DNA of 64,000 nucleotides from Leptolinea sp964420995 (GCA_964420995.1 CAYQUX010000016.1:1-64000); one strand, 5' to 3'. Counted from the first letter of the stretch, positions 51,145 through 60,037 are shown. Numbers and translations: made by a program. The notes: generated from the letters alone by a model not told the origin.

Positions 51145-53016
51145 ATGTCAAATTCTCTGTTTTCTCAATTTATCAAATACCGCCATCTCTTAATCGACAG
51201 TTGCCTGATGATCTTAATGGTCTTTCTGGCTGCCGGATGTTCCACATATGGTGATATCACCCCACCGCCGGAGTTCAGACCCACGCCCCGCATGATCGCG
51301 ACCAATCCGGCTGAGGAAGTCATTTCACCATTATTGCCCCCCGACCCGGTTGAGGGAAAACTGGTGTACCAGAAGGATTGTGCCTCATGCCATGGCATCA
51401 GTGGAATGGGAGAAGGCGAGCGGGCGGCGAGCTTCCCTGCCAGACCGCCCATGCTGGGTTCCCTGGATGTTTCACGTAAAAGCTCTCCGATCGCATGGTT
51501 TTCTGTGGTCACAAGGGGGAGGATGGACCGGTTGATGCCTGGGTTTGCCAATAACCTGAGCGACCGCCAACGCTGGGACGTGACCGCCTATATCCTATCC
51601 ATGAGTATCACGTCTGATCAGCTGGAAACCGGTGCTGAACTGGTTAATATGTACTGCCAATCCTGTCATGACCAGGCCGGGAACGAACAGGAAGGGCAGG
51701 CGCCATCCCTGCTGAAACCGGATCAATGGAAACATTCACTGGATGCCATCGTGGAGATCATTCGCGATGGAAAAGGCTTGATGCCGGCCATTAAAGGATT
51801 ATCCGACGATTCGCAAAGGCTTAATGCCGCCATCTACCTGCGCTCACGTCTTTTTGCCCCGCAGTCGCAGGAGGAAGAAGACCGCGTTCAACCCACATCA
51901 CTCAACGCGCAACCCGCTGTACCGGCAGTCACGGGGTCTCCTGAAGAATCGATAGGCGGCAGGGTGGTTCATGGTTCGGGCGAAACGATTCCAGACGATT
52001 TGAACGTTGAATTGACGGGATTTTCAGGACTGGATATCGTCAGCACTCAAAGGCAAACGTTGAATGGTGACCATGAATTCCTGTTTGAAAATCTGCCTGC
52101 CCGGACTGACCTTGTCTACCGCCTGACACTTAACTATAAGGGAGTCGAATTCTCGTCTCCGGCGATTCGCAGTGGAATGTCTGAAAATTGGCGCAACCAG
52201 TTGATCACCATATATGAACCAACAACAGATCTGACTCAGGTCAGGGCTGAGCGAATGCATATCTTCTTTGAATTCCCAAAGACGGATGTGATCCGCATTC
52301 TTCAACTTTACGTTCTGTCAAATTCTGGAACATCCATTGTTGTTGCCAGGAATTCCGGCGACCCGGTCATCATTTACCCTCTGCCGGTTGGAGCGAAAAA
52401 TTTGCACTTCCAGGAAGGTATTCTGGGGAATACGTTTGTTTCGACAGAGGAAGGCTTTGGTGATACGCGGAGTATTCCACCCGGTACCGAAGTGCAATTA
52501 CTGTATTCCTACGAGTTGCCCTATTCAGGTGATCTCCTGATTCCCATTAAGACCGCCTTGCCGGTAGAGATGGCCAATATCATGCTGCCATCCATGGGTG
52601 TGAGTGTAAAAAGCTCCCAACTTACCGATCTTGGCGAGAAAACCATTCAGGATTCAACCTGGCGAATCTTCACCTCAGGTGAATTGAGTGCCGGTTCACG
52701 CCTTAACCTGCTGGTTAGAGGGAGACCCCGCGAAGCCAATCCACAATCTGAAGAGCAAAACACCGGCCTGGCTGTTGGAGTGATCAGTCTGACCATTGTT
52801 TTGGTAATGATTTTCGTGACGGTTTCCATGCAATTTTTAACGCGCAGAGAGAAAATGAAACAGCCAGTCGTTGATCCAGGTCTGACCCAGGCGGCACAAA
52901 ATGCCCTCCTGGATGCCATCATCGCGCTGGATGACCAGTATCACGCGGGACAAATTCCCCAGGCTGCGTATCGGGAACGTCGGGCGGAATTGAAGAACCG
53001 CCTTCGGGGGAATTGA
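51145..53016 (+). CDS. Diheme c-type cytochrome lipoprotein with CcmI-like tail
   Basis: A 623-residue protein within the ccm operon. A signal helix with lipobox (MILMVFLAAGCST) is followed by two cytochrome c domains: CASCH (C79, C82, H83) with distal Met in the DRLMPGF stretch, and CQSCH (C171, C174, H175) with KGLMPAIKGL. Residues 280-400 form a carboxypeptidase-regulatory-like beta domain (IGGRVVHGSGETIPDDLN). A C-terminal transmembrane helix (GVISLTIVLVMIFVTVSMQFL) is followed by ALDDQYHAGQIPQAAYRERRAELKNRL, like CcmI helices. The track frame starts at 51037 but ATG 51145 begins the signal. It could be a client or component of the maturation machinery. Confidence 0.88.
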   Translation: MSNSLFSQFIKYRHLLIDSCLMILMVFLAAGCSTYGDITPPPEFRPTPRMIATNPAEEVISPLLPPDPVEGKLVYQKDCASCHGISGMGEGERAASFPARPPMLGSLDVSRKSSPIAWFSVVTRGRMDRLMPGFANNLSDRQRWDVTAYILSMSITSDQLETGAELVNMYCQSCHDQAGNEQEGQAPSLLKPDQWKHSLDAIVEIIRDGKGLMPAIKGLSDDSQRLNAAIYLRSRLFAPQSQEEEDRVQPTSLNAQPAVPAVTGSPEESIGGRVVHGSGETIPDDLNVELTGFSGLDIVSTQRQTLNGDHEFLFENLPARTDLVYRLTLNYKGVEFSSPAIRSGMSENWRNQLITIYEPTTDLTQVRAERMHIFFEFPKTDVIRILQLYVLSNSGTSIVVARNSGDPVIIYPLPVGAKNLHFQEGILGNTFVSTEEGFGDTRSIPPGTEVQLLYSYELPYSGDLLIPIKTALPVEMANIMLPSMGVSVKSSQLTDLGEKTIQDSTWRIFTSGELSAGSRLNLLVRGRPREANPQSEEQNTGLAVGVISLTIVLVMIFVTVSMQFLTRREKMKQPVVDPGLTQAAQNALLDAIIALDDQYHAGQIPQAAYRERRAELKNRLRGN

Positions 53017-53021
53017 CCGGG

Positions 53022-53762
53022 ATGAATGGTAAGGATGTCTCTGTCATATCTGCGCATGGACTTGAAAAACGCCTAAACCGTAAGGCCATCTTAAACGGGC
53101 TTGATTTTCTGGTTAGTCCCGGGGAATTGGTGGGAATTGTCGGCCCGAATGGCACCGGAAAGACCACCCTGCTGCGTGTCCTGGCGGGGTTAATGAGGGC
53201 TGATTCCGGCGTAATCTTTGTGTTGGGCTTCCGGCTTCCAGACAAGGCTTCGGAGATGCGTGGGAAAATGGGCATGCTCACCCACCAGCCCTTGCTCTAT
53301 GGCGATCTGAACGCTGAAGAAAATCTGCATTTCTTTACCCGTCTGTATGATGTGAAATCGCCACATCAGCGAATAAGAGAGGTATTGGCGCTGGTTGGTT
53401 TGTCAACGCGTTCACAGGACCGGGTGCGCACGTATTCAAGGGGTATGCAACAGCGGTTGTCAATCGCCCGCACCCTGCTGCATGAGCCGGACTTGCTTTT
53501 ACTGGATGAACCTTTTAACGGATTGGACGTGGAGTTTACTGGATTACTATCTAATTGCTTTCAGCGTTGGGTCGCGGATGGACGCAGTATTGTGATGACC
53601 GGTCACGATTCGGAATTAATGAGCACAATGGCGACCCGATGCGAGAACCTCTCTCAAGGCAGATTTCTTTCCCAAAACGAGACGCCAATGCCCGGTCAGA
53701 ACCCATTATCAGGGTCATGTTCAGACAAACCGCCGGAAAGGGAAAACAGTCGTCATGCGTAA
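53022..53762 (+). CDS. ccmA: Heme exporter ATP-binding protein CcmA
   Basis: A 246-residue ABC ATPase. Walker A is GIVGPNGTGKTTLLRVLAGL, the signature is TYSRGMQQRLSIARTLL and Walker B is LLLLDEPFNGLD, with the H-loop VMTGHD. Together with CcmB and CcmC it drives heme delivery to CcmE. ATG 53022 is the natural start; a TTG at 53013 in the same frame overlaps the cytochrome stop. The start of ccmB lies inside its last codons. Confidence 0.94.
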   Translation: MNGKDVSVISAHGLEKRLNRKAILNGLDFLVSPGELVGIVGPNGTGKTTLLRVLAGLMRADSGVIFVLGFRLPDKASEMRGKMGMLTHQPLLYGDLNAEENLHFFTRLYDVKSPHQRIREVLALVGLSTRSQDRVRTYSRGMQQRLSIARTLLHEPDLLLLDEPFNGLDVEFTGLLSNCFQRWVADGRSIVMTGHDSELMSTMATRCENLSQGRFLSQNETPMPGQNPLSGSCSDKPPERENSRHA

Positions 53763-54438
53763 AGGGGGAAATTTCTGGCGGGTGGTTCGGGCGGTTTGCC
53801 TGAAAGATCTTGCGGAAGAGTGGCACAGCCGGGAAATCGTCACCGCGATGTTGACGTTTTCCGTACTCATCTTGTTTATTTTCCATTTTGCCTTGAACGC
53901 TGAAGCTGGGCAAACCCCGGAAATTGCCAGCGGGATTTTGTGGGTGGCGCTGGTATTCGCGGGGACAATCGGGCTGGGGCGGTCGCTGGCCGGTGAAAAA
54001 GATCGCGGCTGCCTTGACGGGCTGCTGTTGGCGCCGGTGGAACGTTCGGCGATTTACTTTGGAAAGGTGCTTTCCAACTGGTTGTTCATGCTTATGATGG
54101 CGATCCTCCTATTGCCCATTCATTCATTTCTGAATAACATCAACCTGTTCCATCCCGGACTTTTGGGAACTGTCTTGATGGGAACAGCCGGGTACGCCCT
54201 GACCGGTACGTTGCTGGCCGCCCTGTCAGTGCAAACCCGGGCGCGTGATACCCTGCTGCCGATATTGCTTTTTCCGGTGACTCTGCCGCTGGTACTGGCA
54301 GCCATCCGCGCGGGAGGGGAATTGCTGCAGGCCGCCGGATGGGCAGAAGTTCAACCGTGGATCACATTGATCATTGTTTACGATATCATCTTCGCCGTAA
54401 TGGGGTGGATGTTCTTTGATTCATTGATGGAAGAATAG
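53755..54438 (+). CDS. ccmB: Heme exporter membrane protein CcmB
   Basis: A 227-residue protein with about six helices and the family opening RVVRAVCLKDLAEEWHSREIVTAMLTFSVLILFIF followed by SLAGEKDRGCLDGLLLAP and RDTLLPILLFPVTLPLVLAAI. This is the CcmB membrane partner of CcmA. It overlaps the end of ccmA by 8 bp, a sign of translational coupling, and ccmC follows after 13 bp. Confidence 0.94.
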   Translation: MRKGGNFWRVVRAVCLKDLAEEWHSREIVTAMLTFSVLILFIFHFALNAEAGQTPEIASGILWVALVFAGTIGLGRSLAGEKDRGCLDGLLLAPVERSAIYFGKVLSNWLFMLMMAILLLPIHSFLNNINLFHPGLLGTVLMGTAGYALTGTLLAALSVQTRARDTLLPILLFPVTLPLVLAAIRAGGELLQAAGWAEVQPWITLIIVYDIIFAVMGWMFFDSLMEE

Positions 54439-54451
54439 GGCAGGTTCTTTT

Positions 54452-55141
54452 ATGGAACGTCAAAAGGTGAAATTGACAGTTTTGGATATTTTTACCGCCC
54501 TGTTTGTGTTGGTGGCTTTTCTGGTTGTCGTCTTTTTCACCCCACTTGAAATGGTGATGGGCGCGGTACAAAAGGTGTTCTATTTCCATGTCTCTGCCGC
54601 ATGGGCGGGCATGCTTGGATTTTTTGCCGCGGCGGTGTGCGCTGGTTTATACCTTAAAACACGGGATATCGAGTGGGATATCCGATCCGCGGCTGGAGTG
54701 GAGATCGGGCTGGTGTTCACGGTGATTGGAGTTGTCAGTGGATCAATCTGGGCGCGGCCGATCTGGAATACCTGGTGGACGTGGGACCCGAGGTTGACCA
54801 CTTCCGCCATCATGGTGCTGATCTACCTGGCGTATTTGTTGCTTCGCCACAGTCTGGATGAACCCGGCCGGCGTGCCCGGTTTGCGGCTGTTTATGCCTT
54901 AATAGGGTTTGTGTCTGTACCCCTGACCTTCTTTTCCATTCGATTGTTCCGCACCATTCACCCGGTCATTCTGAGCGGCGAATCAGGATTCAATATGGAC
55001 GCTGCCATGGTGCGTACCTTTTCTCTTTCCCTGGCTGCCTTTACCATCCTGTTCATCGATCTGTTCTGGCACAGGGTTTTACTGGGCGAGTTGGACGAAG
55101 AAGTCTCGGAATTCACCGACACCTGCGGGAGGAGTGATTGA
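54452..55141 (+). CDS. ccmC: Heme exporter protein CcmC
   Basis: A 229-residue membrane protein with about six helices. Its WWD loop is ARPIWNTWWTWDPRLTTSA, and the flanking His residues (VFYFHVSAAW and RTIHPVIL) would hold heme before transfer to CcmE. Length and motifs are canonical. Start ATG 54452 follows CcmB. Its TGA overlaps the ATG of ccmD (TGATG). Confidence 0.95.
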   Translation: MERQKVKLTVLDIFTALFVLVAFLVVVFFTPLEMVMGAVQKVFYFHVSAAWAGMLGFFAAAVCAGLYLKTRDIEWDIRSAAGVEIGLVFTVIGVVSGSIWARPIWNTWWTWDPRLTTSAIMVLIYLAYLLLRHSLDEPGRRARFAAVYALIGFVSVPLTFFSIRLFRTIHPVILSGESGFNMDAAMVRTFSLSLAAFTILFIDLFWHRVLLGELDEEVSEFTDTCGRSD

Positions 55142-55287
55142 TGGATGTGCCTGCCTCTACCTGGTCATACTTTATCGCCGGTTATAGTGTCATTCTCGGG
55201 TCATTATTGCTGTATGTCCTCAGCCTGGTTATTCGCTGGCGGCATTTGCTAAAGCGCTTGAAACAGGCACGAATGGAAAAGAAGTGA
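55141..55287 (+). CDS. ccmD: Small CcmD-like protein, 48 residues
   Basis: A short gene directly overlapping the ccmC stop (TGATG), spanning ATG 55141 to TGA 55285-55287. It has one helix (YFIAGYSVILGSLLLYVLSL) with outward N-terminus, followed by a basic cytoplasmic tail (RWRHLLKRLKQARMEKK). Length, single helix and basic tail are those of CcmD, which stabilises the CcmABC complex. It completes the system I set in this operon. It is too short to be found by length-based calls. Confidence 0.85.
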   Translation: MDVPASTWSYFIAGYSVILGSLLLYVLSLVIRWRHLLKRLKQARMEKK

Positions 55288-55303
55288 TGGGCCTTCCGGA
55301 TCA

Positions 55304-55756
55304 TTACTCTTTGAGTGTTTTTGAGAAAGTGTATTGCGTTTTGGTGATCGAGTACCCCATCTCCTGATAAAAACGGTGCGCGTCTTCACGAATAATATTG
55401 GAGCGCAGGCGGATCAGGCTGCCATTCATTTCACGAAACCAGGTTTCTGCCGCCAACAAGAGCGCTTTGCCCAATCCAAGCCGCCTGTACTGCCTGTCCA
55501 CCACCAACCCGCCAATTTCTGCCACTGTTCCAGACTCCAGGGAGGTATGTTTGAACACGTGGATGTACCCGGCGGCTGGTTGACCGGGCAGGTGTACCAC
55601 GAAGATCGCCTGATCCGGGGTGGATAGTATGGCGGTCATTCTGTCCCGCATATCTTCGGCAGAGCATGGATACCCCAGTTGGTCTGCCAGTGTGCAGATT
55701 GCGTCCAGATCATGGATGGTTGCCCGACGGACAACCGGTTTCTTGAAGTGTCCCAT
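55304..55756 (-). CDS. GNAT-family N-acetyltransferase
   Basis: A 150-residue acetyltransferase. The pattern PVVRRATIHDLDAICTLADQLGYP, then AEIGGLVVDRQYRRLGLGKALLLAAETWFREM with the acetyl-CoA-binding R-x-x-G-x-G/A loop (RRLGLGKA) and RFYQEMGYSITKTQYTF, is typical. The acceptor substrate is unknown. The frame extends to 55825, but that would run through the promoter of the divergent MFS gene. ATG 55756 (or 55759) is preferred. Confidence 0.85.
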   Translation of the reverse strand: MGHFKKPVVRRATIHDLDAICTLADQLGYPCSAEDMRDRMTAILSTPDQAIFVVHLPGQPAAGYIHVFKHTSLESGTVAEIGGLVVDRQYRRLGLGKALLLAAETWFREMNGSLIRLRSNIIREDAHRFYQEMGYSITKTQYTFSKTLKE

Positions 55757-55797
55757 CATGCTTTGAATTATACAGACTTGGCCAAACCTTGATTGTA

Positions 55798-55825
55798 TTG
55801 ACAGACGTATAAAATGTGCTATCAT
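55798..55825 (+). promoter_or_regulatory. Promoter of the MFS-ArsR pair
   Basis: TTGACA (55798-55803), 16-bp spacer, TATCAT (55820-55825): a near-consensus sigma-70 promoter. The start would be near 55832, within the palindrome. Confidence 0.75.
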
Positions 55826-55830
55826 AAATA

Positions 55831-55848
55831 CGTAGTTATAAAACTACG
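55831..55848. promoter_or_regulatory. Palindromic operator at the MFS transcription start
   Basis: CGTAGTT and AACTACG form a perfect 7-bp inverted repeat with a 4-base spacer (ATAA). It overlaps the predicted start and lies between the -10 box and the ribosome site AGGAGA. Binding here would block transcription; the ArsR-type protein encoded two genes downstream is the natural candidate. Confidence 0.7.
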
Positions 55849-55861
55849 CATAGGAGACAAA

Positions 55862-57097
55862 ATGAGTTCGGTTTTGAGGAAAAAAGCACTTTGGATTTTG
55901 GGAACCGCGGAATCGGTCAGTGGAATAGGCGATTGGATCACCATGATGGCTGTACTGGCCATGTTGGTGTTTCGCGGCGGTGGCGGGGTGATGGCCAGCA
56001 GCGGAGTTTTTCTCGCTGGCTTGCTACCCACGTTGTTTGTCAGTCCGCTCGCCGGTTGGATGGTTGACCGGGTCAATCGAAAAACGCTGCTTATTGGCAG
56101 TCAGTTATTGGCCGGAGTTGTGGTCTGCGGTCTTTTCTTCACCACCAGGATTGAATTGATCTATATCATTCTGGCTCTGGAAGCTGTGGTGCTTTCTGTC
56201 GTTGCCCCCACCCGTCAGGCGGTCATCCCTGACCTGGTATCACGGGATGAACTGCCCAGGGCCAACGCCTTCCTTCAACAACTGGCCGGACTGGTGAAAG
56301 TATTCGCTCCGGTAATCGCCGGGATGGTTCTTGGCGTGATGGACCCGCATACGGCCATATTAATAGACGCCGCCTCTTTTTTCCTCGGCGCCGGCATTAT
56401 GCTTTTTCTCCCTTCGCTGCCTGCCCATGGGAGTAACCAACCGGAGCAGAAATCGACCGCGACAGTCAATCCTGTCACCGTCCTAAAGAAGATTCCCCAG
56501 CTGCAAATTCTCTTTTCGGGAGTTTTCATTGCCATTCTGGCCATAATTGGTTTTGACGTGCTGTCATCCATCTTCACCCGCGATGTTTTGCATCAGGGCG
56601 AAAAAGTCTACGGCATGGCGATCAGTCTGGTGGGTATTGGCTCATTGGTCGCCACCTTGGTGGTAATGTTCCGCAAGATTGCCGGGAACCCGTGGAAAGA
56701 CATCGTGATCGGATTTTCACTGCTCACTATTATTCCGCTTACCCTGGTGATCGCCCTGCAATTCCAGGATATTCAGTTGGCACAAAATCTATTGATGGCG
56801 GCCTGTCTGGTTGGCGGTATTGGAAATGGCCTGGTTCACGTGCAGATTGGAACAATTATGCAATTACTAACCCCGCGGGACATCCTCGGGCAGGTGGGCG
56901 GCTGGATGCAGACTGTAATGGTCTGTGGTCAGCTCATCGGCCTGCTGCTGACTCCCGCGCTGGTGCCTGGCCTGGTTGCCATGGATGTATATTTTCTGGG
57001 GATGGTGGTTTTGATGGGAATGCTTATTCTGTTTCTTTCCAGCCAGATCTTTGGTAAAAATGGAATTCTTAAAGAAGAACGAATAGCGGAGATATAA
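55862..57097 (+). CDS. MFS transporter (MFS_3/efflux type)
   Basis: A 411-residue carrier with about 12 helices. The opening ALWILGTAESVSGIGDWITMMAVLAMLVF, the loop LAGWMVDRVNRKTLLIGSQ and the later QLLTPRDILGQVGGWMQTV match MFS_3-type exporters of hydrophobic drugs. AGGAGA precedes ATG 55862. Its stop is directly followed by the ArsR regulator's ATG, so the two form an operon under one palindromic operator. It likely exports the ligand sensed by the regulator, which is unknown. Confidence 0.9.
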   Translation: MSSVLRKKALWILGTAESVSGIGDWITMMAVLAMLVFRGGGGVMASSGVFLAGLLPTLFVSPLAGWMVDRVNRKTLLIGSQLLAGVVVCGLFFTTRIELIYIILALEAVVLSVVAPTRQAVIPDLVSRDELPRANAFLQQLAGLVKVFAPVIAGMVLGVMDPHTAILIDAASFFLGAGIMLFLPSLPAHGSNQPEQKSTATVNPVTVLKKIPQLQILFSGVFIAILAIIGFDVLSSIFTRDVLHQGEKVYGMAISLVGIGSLVATLVVMFRKIAGNPWKDIVIGFSLLTIIPLTLVIALQFQDIQLAQNLLMAACLVGGIGNGLVHVQIGTIMQLLTPRDILGQVGGWMQTVMVCGQLIGLLLTPALVPGLVAMDVYFLGMVVLMGMLILFLSSQIFGKNGILKEERIAEI

Positions 57098-58255
57098 ATG
57101 AAAAGCAACCTGGCGGGTGAAAAACAATGGGAACAAACCAATGCCGGATGGAAGGTGGTGCGATCCATCGCTATGGAAATGGATGCCGCTCTGGCTATCG
57201 CGGGAGGAAGTTTTCTCTCGGCTGGTTTAACACCCGACACCCTTTTCCTTCAGCAGGCCATATCAGACGACTGGAAAGTTGAGTGGGATGGATTTTTTGG
57301 TTCGATGAACTGGTACGCGTCCATTCTGGAGACATTATCTGTGTTGACCGGGGAGCTTGAAGCCGATGACTATTCCCGGTCAACCCTGGCAATCCGGCAA
57401 ACCACACCCGAACAGGCTCTGATGCAACTCCGAAAGATGGCTGATGAATTGGGTATCAAAGAGGATGAGTGTATTTCGGCTGAGGAAACCTTTAGCCGGC
57501 TATATATCCAATACCGCAAAGCCTCTTTTGCTTCCATTGGTTTCACCCATCCCATTGATCCCCTGTATGAAATCCGTCTGGAAAGGGAATTGCGCTTCTG
57601 TCTGGGTGCCCTTTCAGGAGGAGCCCTCCATGACCGCTTCTGGCACTGGTTGGACCAATTCTACTATGGTGTCTATCAACCCTGGCGCGAGGGTCGCAAG
57701 GAATTTTTAACTGATCTGGAACAGAAACTGGTCACAGTATTGGGTTCATCCACTGGCATAGGGAAGGCACCCAATCTGATGTGGCTGTCCGATTTGAATC
57801 CGGCTTTACGTTACCCGGAAATTGGCGCCGCTATTAGATCAGGGAAGCTGTTTGTTAATTTCTGGTTGGAACCTTTTGGTTTCTCTGACACGTTTCTGCT
57901 TCTGCCAGATAAGTTCTATTTCTCCTTCGCCGAACCGGGGCGTATGTATGAAAACATACTGGCATATACCCGCAGGTTGGCTGAACAGGTGCAGGCACTG
58001 GCAGACCCTACCCGTCTGCTGATCTTGCGGATGATTCGCGCCTTGAGTATGACCAATACGGATATGGCCGCCTACCTTGGGCTGTCGCGGCCAACGGTCA
58101 GCATACATGCCAAAGTGCTGCGCGAAGCCGGTCTGATCCGCTCCTGGGACGAGGGACGCATCACCCGTCATGAGATTGACTCCGCCGAAGTACGAAAACT
58201 TTTCGAAAACCTGTCGAAGTTTCTCGATTTACCCCCGGAAACCAGCGGGAAATAA
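57098..58255 (+). CDS. ArsR-type regulator with large N-terminal sensing domain
   Basis: A 385-residue protein. Residues 1-300 are a helical domain without recognised family (WKVVRSIAMEMDAALAIAGG through NILAYTRRLAEQ). The C-terminal winged helix LADPTRLLILRMIRALSMTNTDMAAYLGLSRPTVSIHAKVLREAGLIRSWDEG is of the ArsR/SmtB type. No metal-binding CxC is seen, so the effector is probably organic. It starts one base after the MFS stop. The operator upstream of the pair suggests autoregulation. Confidence 0.88.
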   Translation: MKSNLAGEKQWEQTNAGWKVVRSIAMEMDAALAIAGGSFLSAGLTPDTLFLQQAISDDWKVEWDGFFGSMNWYASILETLSVLTGELEADDYSRSTLAIRQTTPEQALMQLRKMADELGIKEDECISAEETFSRLYIQYRKASFASIGFTHPIDPLYEIRLERELRFCLGALSGGALHDRFWHWLDQFYYGVYQPWREGRKEFLTDLEQKLVTVLGSSTGIGKAPNLMWLSDLNPALRYPEIGAAIRSGKLFVNFWLEPFGFSDTFLLLPDKFYFSFAEPGRMYENILAYTRRLAEQVQALADPTRLLILRMIRALSMTNTDMAAYLGLSRPTVSIHAKVLREAGLIRSWDEGRITRHEIDSAEVRKLFENLSKFLDLPPETSGK

Positions 58256-58288
58256 TCGGCACTTTTATGCTTAATTAATCAGTTTTTT

Positions 58289-58317
58289 TTGCAGGTTTGC
58301 CGTTTTCACGCTATACT
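58289..58317 (+). promoter_or_regulatory. Promoter of the four-repeat secreted protein gene
   Basis: TTGCAG (58289-58294), 17-bp spacer and TATACT (58312-58317) form a good sigma-70 site about 40 bp before the start codon. Confidence 0.65.
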
Positions 58318-58359
58318 ATTCTGGTATTTGGGTATGATTCGTTGTAGGAGGAAAGACAA

Positions 58360-59937
58360 ATGATCGAAATCCAGACCAGAAAGACCTCCATTTTGCATAC
58401 GGCAGTGCAGATTATCCTGGCCCTTACGCTGACGGCTGGGTTGGCGATCTGTCCCGGGTCAAGCACCAAAGCGCGCGCGATCCCTACTTTCAATATTGTT
58501 TCCGTGGTTAAAGATGTGTCTGTAACCATTCAGACATCCACCTTCCCGGCTGACAAGTTGTTCACTGTACGCATGGGTTATGGAAACACAAATGGTTCCG
58601 GCGGGGTGGTGGTTGCCACGACCAACTCCGGCGCCGGTGGTGCCTTCCAGGAAACCTACCTGATCCCGGATATTCTTAAAGGTCAGGATGTAATCGCCCT
58701 TCGCATGGACGCCCCCGGCGGATTTTATGCGTATAACTATTTCCGCAATGACCCCAACTTTTTGAGTCCAGCCAGCGCGATCAACCCGGTTCCGGCACCT
58801 GCCGGTTCCACTGCGGCCGCCACCGGCTATACGGGTATACCGACATTCTCCATTGCATCTGTTGTGGGTAATTCCAAAGTGACAATCAAAATGCATAACT
58901 ACCCGGCCAATCGTGATTTTACGGTGCGCATGGGAGTTTTTGGAACCCTAGCCAAGGGTGGTGAGGTGGTTGGAACAACCAACTCGGGCGAGGGCGGCGA
59001 TATGGAAGAAACCTATGAGATTCCCGCCTCGTTACGGGGTGTTCCCCAGATCGCCATTCGCATGGATGCTTCCACATATCTCTTTGCCTATAACTGGTTC
59101 TACAACAACTCCACCAATCCTGGCGGGACAGGAGGCACAGGAGGCACGGGTGGAACCGGCGGCGAATCGGCCCCGGCTGGCGGCGAAGTTGCCGCTCCCG
59201 CGCCCGCGCCGGTTGAGCCCACCTATGTTGGCTTCCCCTCCTTCACCGTTGGTGAGGTGGAAAAGGACAGCACCGTCAGCATTCTAACCAGCAACCTGCC
59301 GCTTCGCACGGAATATAAGGTCCTGATGGGTCCCTACGGCTCACTGGGCGAAAATGGCACACTGGCAGGCGCTGGTTCGGTGGAAGATAACGGAAATATG
59401 AAGCTGACCTTCAATATTCCGGCCAATTTACGGGGCAGCACATTCATCGCGCTGCGTTTGGAAGCCTCCAACGGATATTACGCGTATAACTGGTTCCGCA
59501 ATCTGAACACACGGATATCCGCTGCTCCTTCAGCCCCATCCGGACCGACCCCCACGCCGGTATCCGCTCTGCCTGAAGGCGAATCGGCACCGGCCTCAGA
59601 ACCTCCGGCTGCACCTGTAACCAGTCCGAACGTGACCTCCGATTACAATTCCGTTCCCTCCTTTACCATCAGCTCGGTGGTAAAAGATTCAATGGTCTCT
59701 GTGTTTGCCAAAGACTTCCCGGCCAACCAGACCTTTTCGGTTCGCATGGGTGAATATGGCACGGCGGCCATAAATGGTGTGGTGGTTTCCACCACCGATA
59801 CCGGAAAAGGCGGCGATTTTACTGCCACGTATTCCATTCCAGATTCGTTGAAAGGCAGCGAATCGATAGCCATCCGAATGGACAGCACATCGGGTTATTA
59901 TGCGTTCAACTGGTTCTATAACAGTTCATCCCGCTAA
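58360..59937 (+). CDS. Secreted protein with four about 90-residue beta-rich repeats
   Basis: A 525-residue extracytoplasmic protein. A signal peptide ends near residue 40 (STKARA). Four tandem domains lie at about residues 41-130, 160-249, 292-380 and 432-520. Each follows the pattern PTFxIxSVVKDSxVTI, xxFPAxxxFTVRMG, GxGGxxxETYxIPxxLKG, IAIRMDxxxGYYAYNWFYN. Linkers are Pro/Ala- or Gly/Thr-rich (GGTGGTGGTGG). The fold looks immunoglobulin-like. No catalytic residue or anchor is seen. GTAGGAGGAAAGAC gives a strong ribosome site before ATG 58360. Role likely in the cell surface or matrix; no known family. Confidence 0.8.
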   Translation: MIEIQTRKTSILHTAVQIILALTLTAGLAICPGSSTKARAIPTFNIVSVVKDVSVTIQTSTFPADKLFTVRMGYGNTNGSGGVVVATTNSGAGGAFQETYLIPDILKGQDVIALRMDAPGGFYAYNYFRNDPNFLSPASAINPVPAPAGSTAAATGYTGIPTFSIASVVGNSKVTIKMHNYPANRDFTVRMGVFGTLAKGGEVVGTTNSGEGGDMEETYEIPASLRGVPQIAIRMDASTYLFAYNWFYNNSTNPGGTGGTGGTGGTGGESAPAGGEVAAPAPAPVEPTYVGFPSFTVGEVEKDSTVSILTSNLPLRTEYKVLMGPYGSLGENGTLAGAGSVEDNGNMKLTFNIPANLRGSTFIALRLEASNGYYAYNWFRNLNTRISAAPSAPSGPTPTPVSALPEGESAPASEPPAAPVTSPNVTSDYNSVPSFTISSVVKDSMVSVFAKDFPANQTFSVRMGEYGTAAINGVVVSTTDTGKGGDFTATYSIPDSLKGSESIAIRMDSTSGYYAFNWFYNSSSR

Positions 59938-60037
59938 TCTGCCTGAACAATACTAACCTGGGACACGGGGCGAAATTCTTTGCATGTGAATTTCAAACCC
60001 CGTGTTCTGTATTATGGAAGAGCAGGAAGGTAACAAT

